Below, piece by piece: positions 26,499 to 35,576 of a DNA stretch of 64,000 nt. A program made the translations under genes and the position numbers. The stretch is taken from positions 90,776-154,775 of the forward strand of contig CAIUOG010000066.1 of the NCBI GenBank assembly GCA_903900705.1, written 5' to 3'. Origin of the DNA: an uncultured Acidobacteriia bacterium. GTDB lineage: Bacteria > Acidobacteriota > Terriglobia > Bryobacterales > Bryobacteraceae. The stretch's first letter is position 1. Every line of letters starts with the position of its first letter. The notes under the pieces are model-generated. The model did no database searches and was not told the origin of the DNA. It worked only from the letters and a program-made list of their open reading frames with translations.

Positions 26499-27332
26499 TC
26501 ACCAGAGCCGCAACAGCGTGGAGGGCTCCAGATAAACCCCCTGCCACCGCACCGCGAAATGCAGGTGTGGTCCGGTCACCCGCCCGCTGGAACCACTCTT
26601 TGCAATTGGCGCGCCCTTCTCCACCGCGTCGCCCTCTTTCACCAGGAACTTCGACAAATGCATATACAGCGTGAACAGCGAGTCCCCATGGTCAAGCGTC
26701 ACCAGCCCGCCCTCGAAATACATGTCGCGCGCAATCACCACCCGCCCGGCATTGGCCGCATGCACTTCCGTCCCCATCGCGGCCGCATAATCCAGCCCCT
26801 GGTGCACGCTCTTCGTCTTGCCGTTATAAACCCGCCGCACGCCGAACGATGACGTAAACCGCGTCGGCGCGGGAGCCGTAAACGCTCCGTTCCAAAACCG
26901 CTCCGCCGGCGATGCCGCGAACACCTTCGTCCGGAACACCCGCTCCTCATCGATCCGCGCCTGTACTTCCACCGGAGGTTCCACAAACCGGTCCGGCACC
27001 GTAATCACGGATGATCGGTAGGCATGCGGCGTCACCACCACATCCATATGCTGATCCCCGAATGCCAGCGGATACTTCCCCACCTTGCGATCCAGATCCA
27101 CGCCGGCCAGCGCGCTGAATCCCGCGCCATCCCGCCGGAATTCAATCGTCTTTTCGAGCCAGGTCGCCGTCCCCGAAATCGTCTTCGAGCGAAACAGAAT
27201 CGGCGCGCCGGGGAACACCGGATGCGGCGTCCAGCGCACCGGACCCGCCTCGGCGGCGCCAGGCAGAGCCGCCCGCGTCTGCGCCACAGCCGGCAATCCA
27301 ATCGAATACAGCAATGCCTCGCGCCGCGTCAT
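26499..27332 (-). CDS. M23-family (LytM-type) metallopeptidase, exported
   Basis: A 277-residue exported protein whose C-terminal third is an M23 endopeptidase domain. The motifs HQGLDYAA (HxxxD), YMHLSKFLVKEGDAV and PHLHFAVRW (HLH) are complete, so zinc binding and cleavage of peptidoglycan cross-links are likely. The N-terminus MTRREALLYSIGLPAVAQ looks like a Tat-type signal. A beta-sandwich-like middle region precedes the peptidase. I chose ATG 27332; upstream there is only a TTG. It is divergent from the ceramidase-like gene, 53 bp away. Confidence 0.9.
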   Translation of the reverse strand: MTRREALLYSIGLPAVAQTRAALPGAAEAGPVRWTPHPVFPGAPILFRSKTISGTATWLEKTIEFRRDGAGFSALAGVDLDRKVGKYPLAFGDQHMDVVVTPHAYRSSVITVPDRFVEPPVEVQARIDEERVFRTKVFAASPAERFWNGAFTAPAPTRFTSSFGVRRVYNGKTKSVHQGLDYAAAMGTEVHAANAGRVVIARDMYFEGGLVTLDHGDSLFTLYMHLSKFLVKEGDAVEKGAPIAKSGSSGRVTGPHLHFAVRWQGVYLEPSTLLRLW

Positions 27333-27385
27333 GGCGATCAGCGTAGCACGCGCCCGTCCCAAAGCATGAGTAGAATCGAAGTTCC

Positions 27386-28729
27386 ATGGCGAAACGCTTT
27401 CTCCCTCTGACCTGCCTCCTGGCCGCCCTTGCCGCCCTGCCCGCGCACGCCGCCATGCAGGCCGGCGTCGCCACGCTCGACATCACTCCTCAAGACCCCA
27501 TCTGGCTCGGTGGCTTCGCCGCCCGCACCCGGCCCTCCGAAGGCATCCGCCAGCGCATCTTCGCCAAAGCCCTTTCCCTGCGCGATGAGAAAGGCGTCAC
27601 CGCCGTCCTGATCACCGCCGATCTGCTTGGCTTCACCGGTGAACTCTCCTCCTCCGTCGCCACGCGGGTCGACGCGAAATATCACATTCCCCGCCGCCTG
27701 CTCATCTTCAACGCCTCTCACACCCACAGCGCCCCGGTCATCGGCTCACAACTCGCCCCCGCTTACCCCCTCACAGACGCTGATCGCGCTGTCATCAACC
27801 GGTACGCCGCCTGGCTGGACGCGCAGTTGGTCGACCTCGTGGGCCGTTCGCTCGCCAGCCTCCAGCCCGCGCAACTCACCTTCGGCCAGACCCTCGCCGG
27901 CCTCGCCGTCAATCGTCGCCGCGTCGGCAACCCCGAATATCCGGATGTCATCGATCCCGACCTTCCCGTGCTCATCGTCCGCGACCTCACCGGTAAGCCC
28001 CGCGCCATTCTCTTCGGCTACGCCTGCCACAACACCACGCTTGACGATCAGCTCATCAGCGGCGATTGGGCAGGCTTCGCGCAATCCGCCGTCGAGTCGA
28101 AGTATCCCGGCGCAGTCGCCCTGTTTGTGCAGAACTGCGGCGCGGACGCCAACCCCTTGCCCCGCCACACCGAGGCCCTCGCGAAGATGCATGGTGAGGT
28201 CGTCGCCGCCGCCGTCGCGGAAGTTGTGAACGGCAAGCCCCGCAAGGTGGATGGCGACATCCAGGCCGCCTTCAAAGAAACGGATCTCCCTCTCGAACCC
28301 GCGCCAGGCCGCGCTGAATGGACGCGCCGCACCACCATCGACAGTGAAATGAACCGCCGCCACGCCCGACTCATGCTGCAGCTTCTGGATCGCGACGGCC
28401 ATCTGCCCGCCTCCCACATCTGGCAGGCGCAGGTTCTGAAGATCGGCACGGGCTTCACCCTGCTCGCTCTCGGCGGAGAAGTCGTGGCCGACTACGCACT
28501 GCGCTTCAAACGCCGTTATGGCTTTCAGAGCCTCTGGGTCGCCGGGTACTCCAATGAGGTGTTCGCCTACATCCCCTCGAAACGCATCTGGGAGGAAGGC
28601 GGCTACGAGGGCGGCGGCGCCATGATCCCTTATGGCCTGCCCAACCGCTTTCAGTCGAATGTGGAAGATCTCGTTGCCGGAACGGTGGAAGAACTCATGT
28701 CGTCTGTCGGAAACCGGCCCCTCAACTAA
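27386..28729 (+). CDS. Exported neutral-ceramidase-like protein
   Basis: A 447-residue secreted protein similar to the N-terminal domain of neutral/alkaline ceramidases. The signal peptide ends ALPAHA. The family opening AGVATLDITPQDPIWLGGFAAR is followed by NASHTHSAP, the zinc-binding His motif, and FGYACHNTTL and VQNCGADANP further on. It is shorter than complete ceramidases, which have an extra C-terminal Ig-like domain. The substrate could be a sphingolipid or another amide; the sequence does not decide. Confidence 0.87.
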   Translation: MAKRFLPLTCLLAALAALPAHAAMQAGVATLDITPQDPIWLGGFAARTRPSEGIRQRIFAKALSLRDEKGVTAVLITADLLGFTGELSSSVATRVDAKYHIPRRLLIFNASHTHSAPVIGSQLAPAYPLTDADRAVINRYAAWLDAQLVDLVGRSLASLQPAQLTFGQTLAGLAVNRRRVGNPEYPDVIDPDLPVLIVRDLTGKPRAILFGYACHNTTLDDQLISGDWAGFAQSAVESKYPGAVALFVQNCGADANPLPRHTEALAKMHGEVVAAAVAEVVNGKPRKVDGDIQAAFKETDLPLEPAPGRAEWTRRTTIDSEMNRRHARLMLQLLDRDGHLPASHIWQAQVLKIGTGFTLLALGGEVVADYALRFKRRYGFQSLWVAGYSNEVFAYIPSKRIWEEGGYEGGGAMIPYGLPNRFQSNVEDLVAGTVEELMSSVGNRPLN

Positions 28730-28735
28730 CGGAAC

Positions 28736-30799
28736 TCAGTACTTCGCCGCGGCCCACTTCTTCCAGAGCGCCTCGTCCGTCAGCATTTTCATAAACAACC
28801 CGCCCACCACCGAACGCGCCTGAAAGCCCCGCTGCTTCGCGTCTTTTGTCCAGTACCAGTCCGTCAGCGGCACCCGCGACGGCGATTCATTCGCGAACTT
28901 CCAGGTCGGCTCAATCAGCGCGTCAAAATCCCCGCGCGATTTCGCCAGCGACGCCGTCCAGTAAATCCAGTCGAGCTTCGTATATTCCGACCGGTTATCG
29001 AGCGGCAGCCCGTAAGCGTTCTGGTGGGCCTTGTAAAACGCGATCTCCTTCTCCGCCACCACCGCCGGAAACAGATGCAGCCCCAACACCGTATCCCAGA
29101 TCAGATTGTACTTCTGGCTCCACGTGCCCGGCTTGTCGAACGCCAGAACGTAGTGGTCGCCATCCGCCGCCATCGTCACCCAGCGTGTGGCAAACTCCTG
29201 CGCGGTCCTGCGATAAGCCGCCGCCTCGGCCGTGTGCCCCAGCGTCTGCGCCAGTTGCGCATACGCGCCCAGCGCCACAATCGCTTTGATCGACAGGTTC
29301 GAGTTGTGCGCCAGGTGTCCGGCAAAGTCGTCCGTGGACAGCTGATTCTCCGGGTCCAGCCCCTTGTCTTTCAGATACGCTGCCCACCTGGTCAGCGCGG
29401 GCCAGTACCGCCGCGCCAGCGCCGTATCCCCTTCCGCATGCGCCATCGCCGCCGTCAGGATAATCATGTTGCTCGATTCCTCCACCGGCATCTGGTTCTC
29501 TTCCGTCTTCTCGCCGCCGCCATAAACCTGCCCGTTCGCCTTCGGATACCGGCCCAGATCATGCGGCGCGAAGTCAAACCGCCAGCGCGGCATCGACGCA
29601 TACGCCATCACCGGCTCCACAGACCCCTGCAACAGCTTCGGATTCAGCAGCAGATACAGCGGCGCGCTCGGATAAAAAACATCCACCGTGTCGATGCACC
29701 CATTCGAGAAGTTCTCTTTCGGGAAAAACAGCAGCGTCCCATCCGCGTCCACCGCCAGCTTGTGCGCCGCAATCGACTGCCGGTAAGCCAGCGCATTCAT
29801 CTGCGCAAAACTCTCTCCGCCCGCCTTGCGAAGGTCCGCCATCAGGTCCCGGTCAAACGCCTCCGCGCGGGCCGTCAGCGATGTGAAATCGTGTTCCGCC
29901 GCCGTCAGCAAATCACCCGCCGATGCCCCGTTGCGCCGCCAGTACGCCCGCACGCGCCGCTCCAGATACGTCATCGACCACAGATCGTCATATGCGATCA
30001 AAATGTGTCTTGCGACCGCCGTCGTGCCCACTGAACCGAGCGACATCGCCACTGCCAGCCCCGGAGCATTCCGCCCCGTCCCCGGCCGGTTCGTATCCGT
30101 GTCATCCACCACCGGCAGCGCCCCGCCGCCTGTAAACGCGGTGCGCGCCGCGCCCAGGCTCATCGCCGCTTCCGTCGCATGCGCATTGCCCGGCGCGGCC
30201 ACGTACAGGTAGCCCCAGTCGATCCGCAGATTGTCCCCGTCTTTTTCGAGCACCGGCTGCTGCTGCGATCCCAGCCGCAGCGCCTGCATCCCCTCCAACT
30301 GGAAGCGCGACCACTCCACCGCCTGCTCCGGCGCGTTCACCGCCAGCGCCGCCGAGGCATCGAAATACACCTGCACCTCATGCCCTTTGCCATCGGCCGA
30401 CGTCGCTTCCCACACCAGATACGTCACCGGACGCGAGAGCGCCTCCAGGTCCTTCGGCAGCGCGGGCGTCAGAAACGTCAGCTTCAGCCGGATACCGGCG
30501 CCTTCAAACCCATAGATCGTGCGCGTCGGCAGCACTTCCACCTTCTGCTGCGGCAGCGCCGGCAAAGCGCGCGGATCACGCCCCATGATCCGAAACGTCT
30601 GGCCGTCAATGCGAACCAGTGACGTGATCGCCTGGTCTGTCCCGGTCCAGTGCTTCGTGTTCTCGTCCGTCAGCTTGTCGGCCATCGACCACACGCTGAA
30701 GTAAGGATCATGCGCGATCAGCGGCACTGCCGGCGGCCGGAAGGCCTGTTGCGCGAAAGCTGTTAAACAGAGGAATGCGAGCAGGGAGAGGCGTGTCAA
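28736..30799 (-). CDS. Glutaminase A-like (DUF5127/DUF4965/DUF1793) secreted protein
   Basis: A 687-residue secreted protein with signal peptide MTRLSLLAFLCLTAFAQQ. It starts RPPAVPLIAHDPYFSVWSMAD and contains IAYDDLWSMTYLERR, FSNGCIDTVDVFYPSAP, RWRFDFAPHDLGRYP and NQMPVEESSNMIIL, which together match the GtaA-type family with an alpha-helical toroid domain. Fungal members hydrolyse glutamine, but bacterial members are mostly untested. It lies 22 bp after the CxxCH-containing gene on the same strand. There is no sign of truncation. Confidence 0.88.
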   Translation of the reverse strand: MTRLSLLAFLCLTAFAQQAFRPPAVPLIAHDPYFSVWSMADKLTDENTKHWTGTDQAITSLVRIDGQTFRIMGRDPRALPALPQQKVEVLPTRTIYGFEGAGIRLKLTFLTPALPKDLEALSRPVTYLVWEATSADGKGHEVQVYFDASAALAVNAPEQAVEWSRFQLEGMQALRLGSQQQPVLEKDGDNLRIDWGYLYVAAPGNAHATEAAMSLGAARTAFTGGGALPVVDDTDTNRPGTGRNAPGLAVAMSLGSVGTTAVARHILIAYDDLWSMTYLERRVRAYWRRNGASAGDLLTAAEHDFTSLTARAEAFDRDLMADLRKAGGESFAQMNALAYRQSIAAHKLAVDADGTLLFFPKENFSNGCIDTVDVFYPSAPLYLLLNPKLLQGSVEPVMAYASMPRWRFDFAPHDLGRYPKANGQVYGGGEKTEENQMPVEESSNMIILTAAMAHAEGDTALARRYWPALTRWAAYLKDKGLDPENQLSTDDFAGHLAHNSNLSIKAIVALGAYAQLAQTLGHTAEAAAYRRTAQEFATRWVTMAADGDHYVLAFDKPGTWSQKYNLIWDTVLGLHLFPAVVAEKEIAFYKAHQNAYGLPLDNRSEYTKLDWIYWTASLAKSRGDFDALIEPTWKFANESPSRVPLTDWYWTKDAKQRGFQARSVVGGLFMKMLTDEALWKKWAAAKY

Positions 30800-30821
30800 A
30801 ACACCTCCAATTTACATCAGG

Positions 30822-31919
30822 CTACTGTTTCAGACCCGCGTTTCCCAGAGCCATCACCGCGTATGCCGTCGCCGCGTCGCTCATAAACAGCCCCGCGTCA
30901 TAAGTCGGCTCGCGCTTCTTGTTCAGCGACGTGGCCACCCAGCGCCCGTCCGCCGCATTCTGGCTGCCGCGCAGCCAGCCCAACGCCCGCTCCAGCGCAG
31001 GCTTTGTGTCTGCCGCGCCCAGTTGTTCCAGCGCAAACGCCACCAGCCCCGTCGCATATCCATCGCTTCCCGCATCCAGCGGCGTGTTGTCGCGCCGCTT
31101 CCACGTCCCCACCATCGCGGACATACTGAAGCCCCCGTCAGCGCCCTGTTTCGTCAGCGTCTCCGCCACAATCGCTTTCTGTTGTTCCGCCGTCAGCAAC
31201 CCCGGCAGCTTTGCCGACGCCCACAACAGCACCACGCGGTCCAGCGGCGTCTGCGCGGCCATGTTCTTCACCAGCCAGGCATTCATCAGCTTCACGCCCG
31301 CCTGAATGCCCGGTTCGGAGCGGTAATCGCCCGGCGCAGTCCCCACCGCAATCGCCGCCAGCGCCGTTCCGTAGAACTGGGAATCACCCTCCCAGGGCGC
31401 GTTATGGAATTGCAGCCAGGCCCACGTGCCGTTCATGTCCGGGCTCTTCAGCTGCAGCGCCCACATGTTGTCCAGGGCAAGCCGCGCATCGTCACTCAGC
31501 CTGCCCGAAGCCGCGTCGCGCGAAGCCAGAATCAGCGCGTTCAGAATTGCCTCCGTCCCCCGCGATTCCGACGTCTTTGGCAAACCCCGCGCCTGATCCG
31601 GATAAAACGGCTCCATCTCTTTCCACGCCCGCACGCGCTTCGTGATGTTCTCGTACATCCGGGCCTCATTCGCGGAGGGCTTCTGCTCTGCCAGCGCGGG
31701 CCGCAGATAAGCCCGACCCATCGCATAAGGCGTCAGCGTATGGCAGGACACGCAGAAGGTCCCATGGTCCCTCTGTGCGCTCGGCCAGTCCATCCACCAG
31801 GCTGCGCGCCCATCCAGATAGGCCGCGGCCGCCTTCGGACTCCACCCCGCGGTCTGTCCGAACGCCGGAACCACCACCAGAATCGCTAAAATCGCCGCAC
31901 CACAGGAAATCATTCGCAC
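30822..31919 (-). CDS. CxxCH protein with terpene-cyclase-like repeats
   Basis: A 365-residue secreted protein. After a signal peptide (residues 1-22) comes a haem c-binding motif CVSCH (Cys56, Cys59, His60) within FCVSCHTLTPYAMGR. The rest looks like alpha-alpha barrel repeats of the squalene cyclase/prenyltransferase type, for example TKQGADGGFSM and RALGWLRGSQNAADGRW. No DxDD or QW catalytic set is complete, so cyclase activity is doubtful. It starts 27 bp after the NapH-like Fe-S gene and is followed by the DUF4965 gene, so it probably belongs to one operon and may take part in electron transfer. Confidence 0.75.
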   Translation of the reverse strand: MRMISCGAAILAILVVVPAFGQTAGWSPKAAAAYLDGRAAWWMDWPSAQRDHGTFCVSCHTLTPYAMGRAYLRPALAEQKPSANEARMYENITKRVRAWKEMEPFYPDQARGLPKTSESRGTEAILNALILASRDAASGRLSDDARLALDNMWALQLKSPDMNGTWAWLQFHNAPWEGDSQFYGTALAAIAVGTAPGDYRSEPGIQAGVKLMNAWLVKNMAAQTPLDRVVLLWASAKLPGLLTAEQQKAIVAETLTKQGADGGFSMSAMVGTWKRRDNTPLDAGSDGYATGLVAFALEQLGAADTKPALERALGWLRGSQNAADGRWVATSLNKKREPTYDAGLFMSDAATAYAVMALGNAGLKQ

Positions 31920-31946
31920 AATAGCTAAAAGAATAGCCTGATCCGC

Positions 31947-32966
31947 TTACGGATGCCCGAACTCATCCGCATGCGGCGTCAGTTCCAGATACACCCGGTC
32001 CGGCAGTTCCGTATTCCAGTGCCCCGTCGACACCGCCAGCCCATACCCTCCCAAAAACACCACCGCGATTCCCGCCGCCATCGCCCACGCCGGCGCGCGC
32101 CGCCGCTTCGGCAGCGACAAATACAGCGCGCCCTCCGCCGGACACACCGCCACACACTGCAGGCAGCCCACACACTCCGCCGATTGAATCGTCACCAGCC
32201 TGTCCACCGGCAACGCCGACGGGCACGCTTTTGCGCACTTCGCGCAATCAATACAGGCCGCCTCCTCCCGCCGGATGCGCAACGGACTCAGCAGCGCCGT
32301 CAGGCCCATCAGCGCTCCGTAGGGACATAAATACCGGCACCAGAAATTCTGCACCACCAGCGACAGCGACCCCAGCAGGATCAGCACCACGCCGCCCGTC
32401 ACCCCCAGATGCCGGAAGAAATTCAGCATCTTCACGTCATCCACCATCCCGTAAGGGCTCTCCAGAAACTCATGGATCCCCTCCACCGGCATGGCCACCA
32501 CTGCATAGAGAAAGAAGGCCAGCAACAGATATTTCAGGCCGCGCAGCGGCACGTCCACCAGCCGATGGAGTCGGAAGGTCCGCCCGAAAATCCGCCGTCC
32601 CAGTCGCCACAGATATTCTGAAACCGTTCCCACCGGGCAAAGCCAGCCGCAGAAGCTCTTCCGGAACAGCAGGGAGCACAGCAGAAACGCCACCAGCAGC
32701 ACCGTCCCCGCCGGATGAATCGTCGGCATGCCCCCGCCCGCCAGCAGCACCTTCAGGTTCATCAGGGACGCGATCGGCAGCCAGCCTTCCACCCCCGCCG
32801 GCCGGCCCACCCGCATCGCCGTCATGCCGCTCTCATAGAACTTCACGAACAGCAGAAACTGCGCACCTATCCAGAGATTCAGCGCCAGAAAGGCCAGCTG
32901 AAAACTCCGTCGCAACGCCTGGGAATTCTCTGGTTTTGCGCGATGCGGCAGCTTCTTTACAGGCAT
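31947..32966 (-). CDS. NapH-like polytopic ferredoxin-type membrane protein
   Basis: A 339-residue inner-membrane protein with about five membrane segments. Two conserved CxxxCP motifs are in loops (FCGWLCPVGT near 106-113 and FWCRYLCPYG near 208-217). Two [4Fe-4S] ferredoxin clusters follow, with Cys238-241-244-248 and Cys265-268-271-275. The layout matches NapH/NosR-type quinol oxidase or electron-transfer proteins. A last membrane segment and short tail end the protein. It starts an operon with the CxxCH protein. The promoter region holds a CRP-like palindrome 49 bp upstream. Confidence 0.88.
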   Translation of the reverse strand: MPVKKLPHRAKPENSQALRRSFQLAFLALNLWIGAQFLLFVKFYESGMTAMRVGRPAGVEGWLPIASLMNLKVLLAGGGMPTIHPAGTVLLVAFLLCSLLFRKSFCGWLCPVGTVSEYLWRLGRRIFGRTFRLHRLVDVPLRGLKYLLLAFFLYAVVAMPVEGIHEFLESPYGMVDDVKMLNFFRHLGVTGGVVLILLGSLSLVVQNFWCRYLCPYGALMGLTALLSPLRIRREEAACIDCAKCAKACPSALPVDRLVTIQSAECVGCLQCVAVCPAEGALYLSLPKRRRAPAWAMAAGIAVVFLGGYGLAVSTGHWNTELPDRVYLELTPHADEFGHP

Positions 32967-33014
32967 GGCATGTCGTCTCTGTCCTCACCCTACCCCGGCC
33001 CCCCGCCACGGGCA

Positions 33015-33028
33015 GTGACTAAAGTCAC
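33015..33028. promoter_or_regulatory. CRP/FNR-type palindrome in a divergent promoter
   Basis: GTGACTAAAGTCAC is a perfect dyad of the form GTGA-N6-TCAC, the core of CRP-family sites. It lies in the 93-bp gap between the divergent NapH-like gene (start 32966) and the small exported protein (start 33060). Sequence and position are seen; which regulator binds is unknown. Confidence 0.6.
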
Positions 33029-33059
33029 GGGGCCGTTCTCCTCCGCGTAAAATAAGGGC

Positions 33060-33452
33060 ATGATCTGGCTGACGTCCGCCGCAATCGCCTTCTCCCTCCT
33101 GCAGCAATATCCGCAGCAGACGCCCCGCACCAGAACGCCTCGTCCCACCGCCGACGCCGGACCCGGCGCGAACACAGACGCCATCGCCACCTTTTCCGGC
33201 GCCTTCAAATCCGCCGATAAAAAGTACGTCAATATCGACGTGGAAGGCGGCGAGATGCGCATGTATCTCACCCATTCCACGAAGTTCGTTCGCGACGGCA
33301 AACCCGCCCGCGCCTCCGATTTCGAAAGCGGCGAACTCGTCACCGCCGATACCGCGCGCGATGCCCGCTTCAATCTGCTCGCCGTCAAAATTGAACTCGT
33401 CAAGCCACCGAAATCGCAGGTCGGCGCTCCGGAAAAATCCCCGGATAAGTAA
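33060..33452 (+). CDS. Small exported DUF5666-like protein
   Basis: A 130-residue protein with a short hydrophobic N-terminus, a Pro/Thr-rich stretch, then a compact beta-rich domain. The order FSGAFKSADKKYVNIDV, LTHSTKFVRDGKPARASDF, ESGELVTADT and NLLAVKIEL resembles the OB-like DUF5666 fold, where a threshold residue string is followed by a GxxV strand. The match is by pattern only. It sits 31 bp after the CRP-like palindrome and before the PQQ dehydrogenase. Function unknown. Confidence 0.65.
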   Translation: MIWLTSAAIAFSLLQQYPQQTPRTRTPRPTADAGPGANTDAIATFSGAFKSADKKYVNIDVEGGEMRMYLTHSTKFVRDGKPARASDFESGELVTADTARDARFNLLAVKIELVKPPKSQVGAPEKSPDK

Positions 33453-33505
33453 GCCCTCCATTCGATAGGGGCGGAGTCGGTCCGCACACTATATGCTGTT
33501 TGCTT

Positions 33506-35557
33506 ATGCAGCGACTTGCACTCAGTGTGTTCCTGGTAGCAGCCGGCGCGTTCGCCCAGTCGACCGACCTTTCAAAAGAATGGCCCACCTATGGTCACGA
33601 CCCCGGCGCGATGCGCTTCTCTCCGCTCACTGAGATCACCCCCGCCAACGTCTCCAAACTCAAAGTCGCCTGGGTCTACCACCTCAAGCCCGAAGGCTAC
33701 GTCGCCCCCGCCGGCGGTCGTGGCGCGGGCCGGGGTCCCGCGGGTGGTCCCGCCGGCGCAACCCCCGCCGCCGGTGGACGCGGCGCTCTCGTTCCCACCG
33801 GCGATGTTCCCGATGCCCCCCAGTTCGGTGGCGGCCGCGGTCGCGGCGTCGGCGCCTTCCGCCCCAGCCAGGTAACGCCGCTCGTCATCAATGGCGTGAT
33901 GTACATCACCTCGCCCTACCAGCGGATGTGCGCCCTCGACCCCACTTCCGGCAGGGAAATCTGGTGCTACCAACTGCCCACCGGCGTCCCCTCCACCCGC
34001 GGCGCGGAATACTGGCCCGGCGACGGCAAAACGCCCCCGCAGATCGTCTTCGGCGGCAGTGACGGCAAGCTCTATTCCGTGGATGCCAGGACCGGCAAGC
34101 CCAATCTCGAATTCGGCGACAACGGCATCGTCAACATGAATACGGAGGATATGACGCACGGCCTTCCCAGCCGCAACGCCCTCACCTCCCCGCCCATCGT
34201 TTTTAAGAATCTCGTCATCGCCGGCGGCACCACGCAGGAAGTCCCCGCTCTCGGCACCGCGGGCGATGTTCGCGCCTGGGATATGCGCACCGGCAAGGTC
34301 GTCTGGAAATTCCACTCCATTCCCGGGGAAGGCGAAAAGTACAACAACACCTGGGCCAAAGACAGCTGGAAGAATCGCTCCGGCGTCAACGTCTGGGGCT
34401 TCATTACGGTCGATGAGAAACGCGGCATCGTCTACATGCCCTATGGCGCGCCCTCCGTCGACCAGTACGGTGGCGACCGCTCCGGCGACAACCTCTTCAG
34501 CACCAGCCTCGTCGCGGCCGACGCCAATACCGGCAAATACCTCTGGCACTTCCAGATCGTCCATCACGACATCTGGGATTACGATATGACCGGCGCGCCC
34601 GCTCTCATCGACGTCAAAAAAGGCGGCAAAACCATCCCCGCCGTCGCCGCCATCAACAAGGTCGGCCTGCTCTTCCTGCTCGATCGCGTCACCGGCAAGC
34701 CCATCTACGGCGTCGAGGAACGCCCCGTGGCGCAGAGCGAGGTCCCCCTCGAACGCACCTCGAAAACGCAGCCCTTCCCCGTCAAGCCGCCGCCACTCGC
34801 CCGCATGTCCATGAAGGCGGAAGACGTCGCCACCGTCACCCCGGAACTGGAAAAAGCCTGCCGCGCCCTCATGGAAGGCGTGCAGTTGGGCGGTCCCTAT
34901 CTGCCCGTCAGCTATAACCGTCTGCGCGTCCAGTTCCCCGGCAACCACGGCGGCGTCAACTGGTTCGGCACATCGTTCAATCCGCAGCTCGGCTATCTCT
35001 TCATCAACGCCAATGAACTCGGCCAGCTCTCCGGCCTGCGCGACCACGATCCCCAAAAAGGTCCCGCCACCGGCTCCGGCCAGGGCAACCGCGTTGACCC
35101 CTCCGGCCCCTACGAAGGCGTTCCCGGCGGCGGCCGCTTCAGCGTGAAGAATCCCGATTCCCCCCAGCAGCTCCCCTGTCAGCAACCGCCATGGGGCACC
35201 CTGACCGCCGTCAACGTCAACACCGGTGAGTTCGCCTGGCGCGTCCCGCTCGGCGTTACGGACAGCCTTCCCGCGGATAAACAAAACACTGGCCGACCCG
35301 GCAACGGCGGCACCATCGCCACCGCCGGTGGACTCGTCTTCATCGGCGCAACCGACGACGCACGCTTCCGCGCCTTCGACGCAAAGACAGGCAGGGAAGT
35401 CTGGACGTACAAGCTCAAAGGCGCAGCCGAAACCACCCCCATCAGCTACCAGGGCAAAGACGGCAAACAATACATCGTCATCACCGCTACCGGCGGGGGC
35501 TTCTTCAATAACCCCGTCACCGATGACAGTATTCTCGCCTTTACGCTTGATAAATAA
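33506..35557 (+). CDS. Exported PQQ-dependent dehydrogenase (no haem domain)
   Basis: A 683-residue eight-bladed PQQ dehydrogenase. The signal peptide ends GAFAQS. The propeller starts WPTYGHDPGAMRFSPLTEI and has typical blade motifs, such as VYMPYGAPSVDQYGGDRSGDN, HHDIWDYDMTGAP and FIGATDDARFRAFDAKTGREVW. A Gly/Arg-rich insert at about residues 70-115 (GGRGAGRGPAGG and GGGRGRG) sits between the first blades and looks disordered. There is no CxxCH, so an external cytochrome must accept electrons. I chose ATG 33506 rather than the TTG two codons upstream. Possible substrates are alcohols or sugars. Confidence 0.92.
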   Translation: MQRLALSVFLVAAGAFAQSTDLSKEWPTYGHDPGAMRFSPLTEITPANVSKLKVAWVYHLKPEGYVAPAGGRGAGRGPAGGPAGATPAAGGRGALVPTGDVPDAPQFGGGRGRGVGAFRPSQVTPLVINGVMYITSPYQRMCALDPTSGREIWCYQLPTGVPSTRGAEYWPGDGKTPPQIVFGGSDGKLYSVDARTGKPNLEFGDNGIVNMNTEDMTHGLPSRNALTSPPIVFKNLVIAGGTTQEVPALGTAGDVRAWDMRTGKVVWKFHSIPGEGEKYNNTWAKDSWKNRSGVNVWGFITVDEKRGIVYMPYGAPSVDQYGGDRSGDNLFSTSLVAADANTGKYLWHFQIVHHDIWDYDMTGAPALIDVKKGGKTIPAVAAINKVGLLFLLDRVTGKPIYGVEERPVAQSEVPLERTSKTQPFPVKPPPLARMSMKAEDVATVTPELEKACRALMEGVQLGGPYLPVSYNRLRVQFPGNHGGVNWFGTSFNPQLGYLFINANELGQLSGLRDHDPQKGPATGSGQGNRVDPSGPYEGVPGGGRFSVKNPDSPQQLPCQQPPWGTLTAVNVNTGEFAWRVPLGVTDSLPADKQNTGRPGNGGTIATAGGLVFIGATDDARFRAFDAKTGREVWTYKLKGAAETTPISYQGKDGKQYIVITATGGGFFNNPVTDDSILAFTLDK

Positions 35558-35576
35558 TCACCATCCGGTAAACACT

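Noticed and set aside
33572..35470. 632-codon minus-strand frame opposite the first PQQ dehydrogenase
   Set aside because: Shadow frame with acidic, repetitive composition and no recognisable motif.
35226..35576. Longer start for the TIM-barrel gene after the PQQ dehydrogenase
   Set aside because: The extension is the dehydrogenase read in another frame; the Tat signal begins at GTG 35577.
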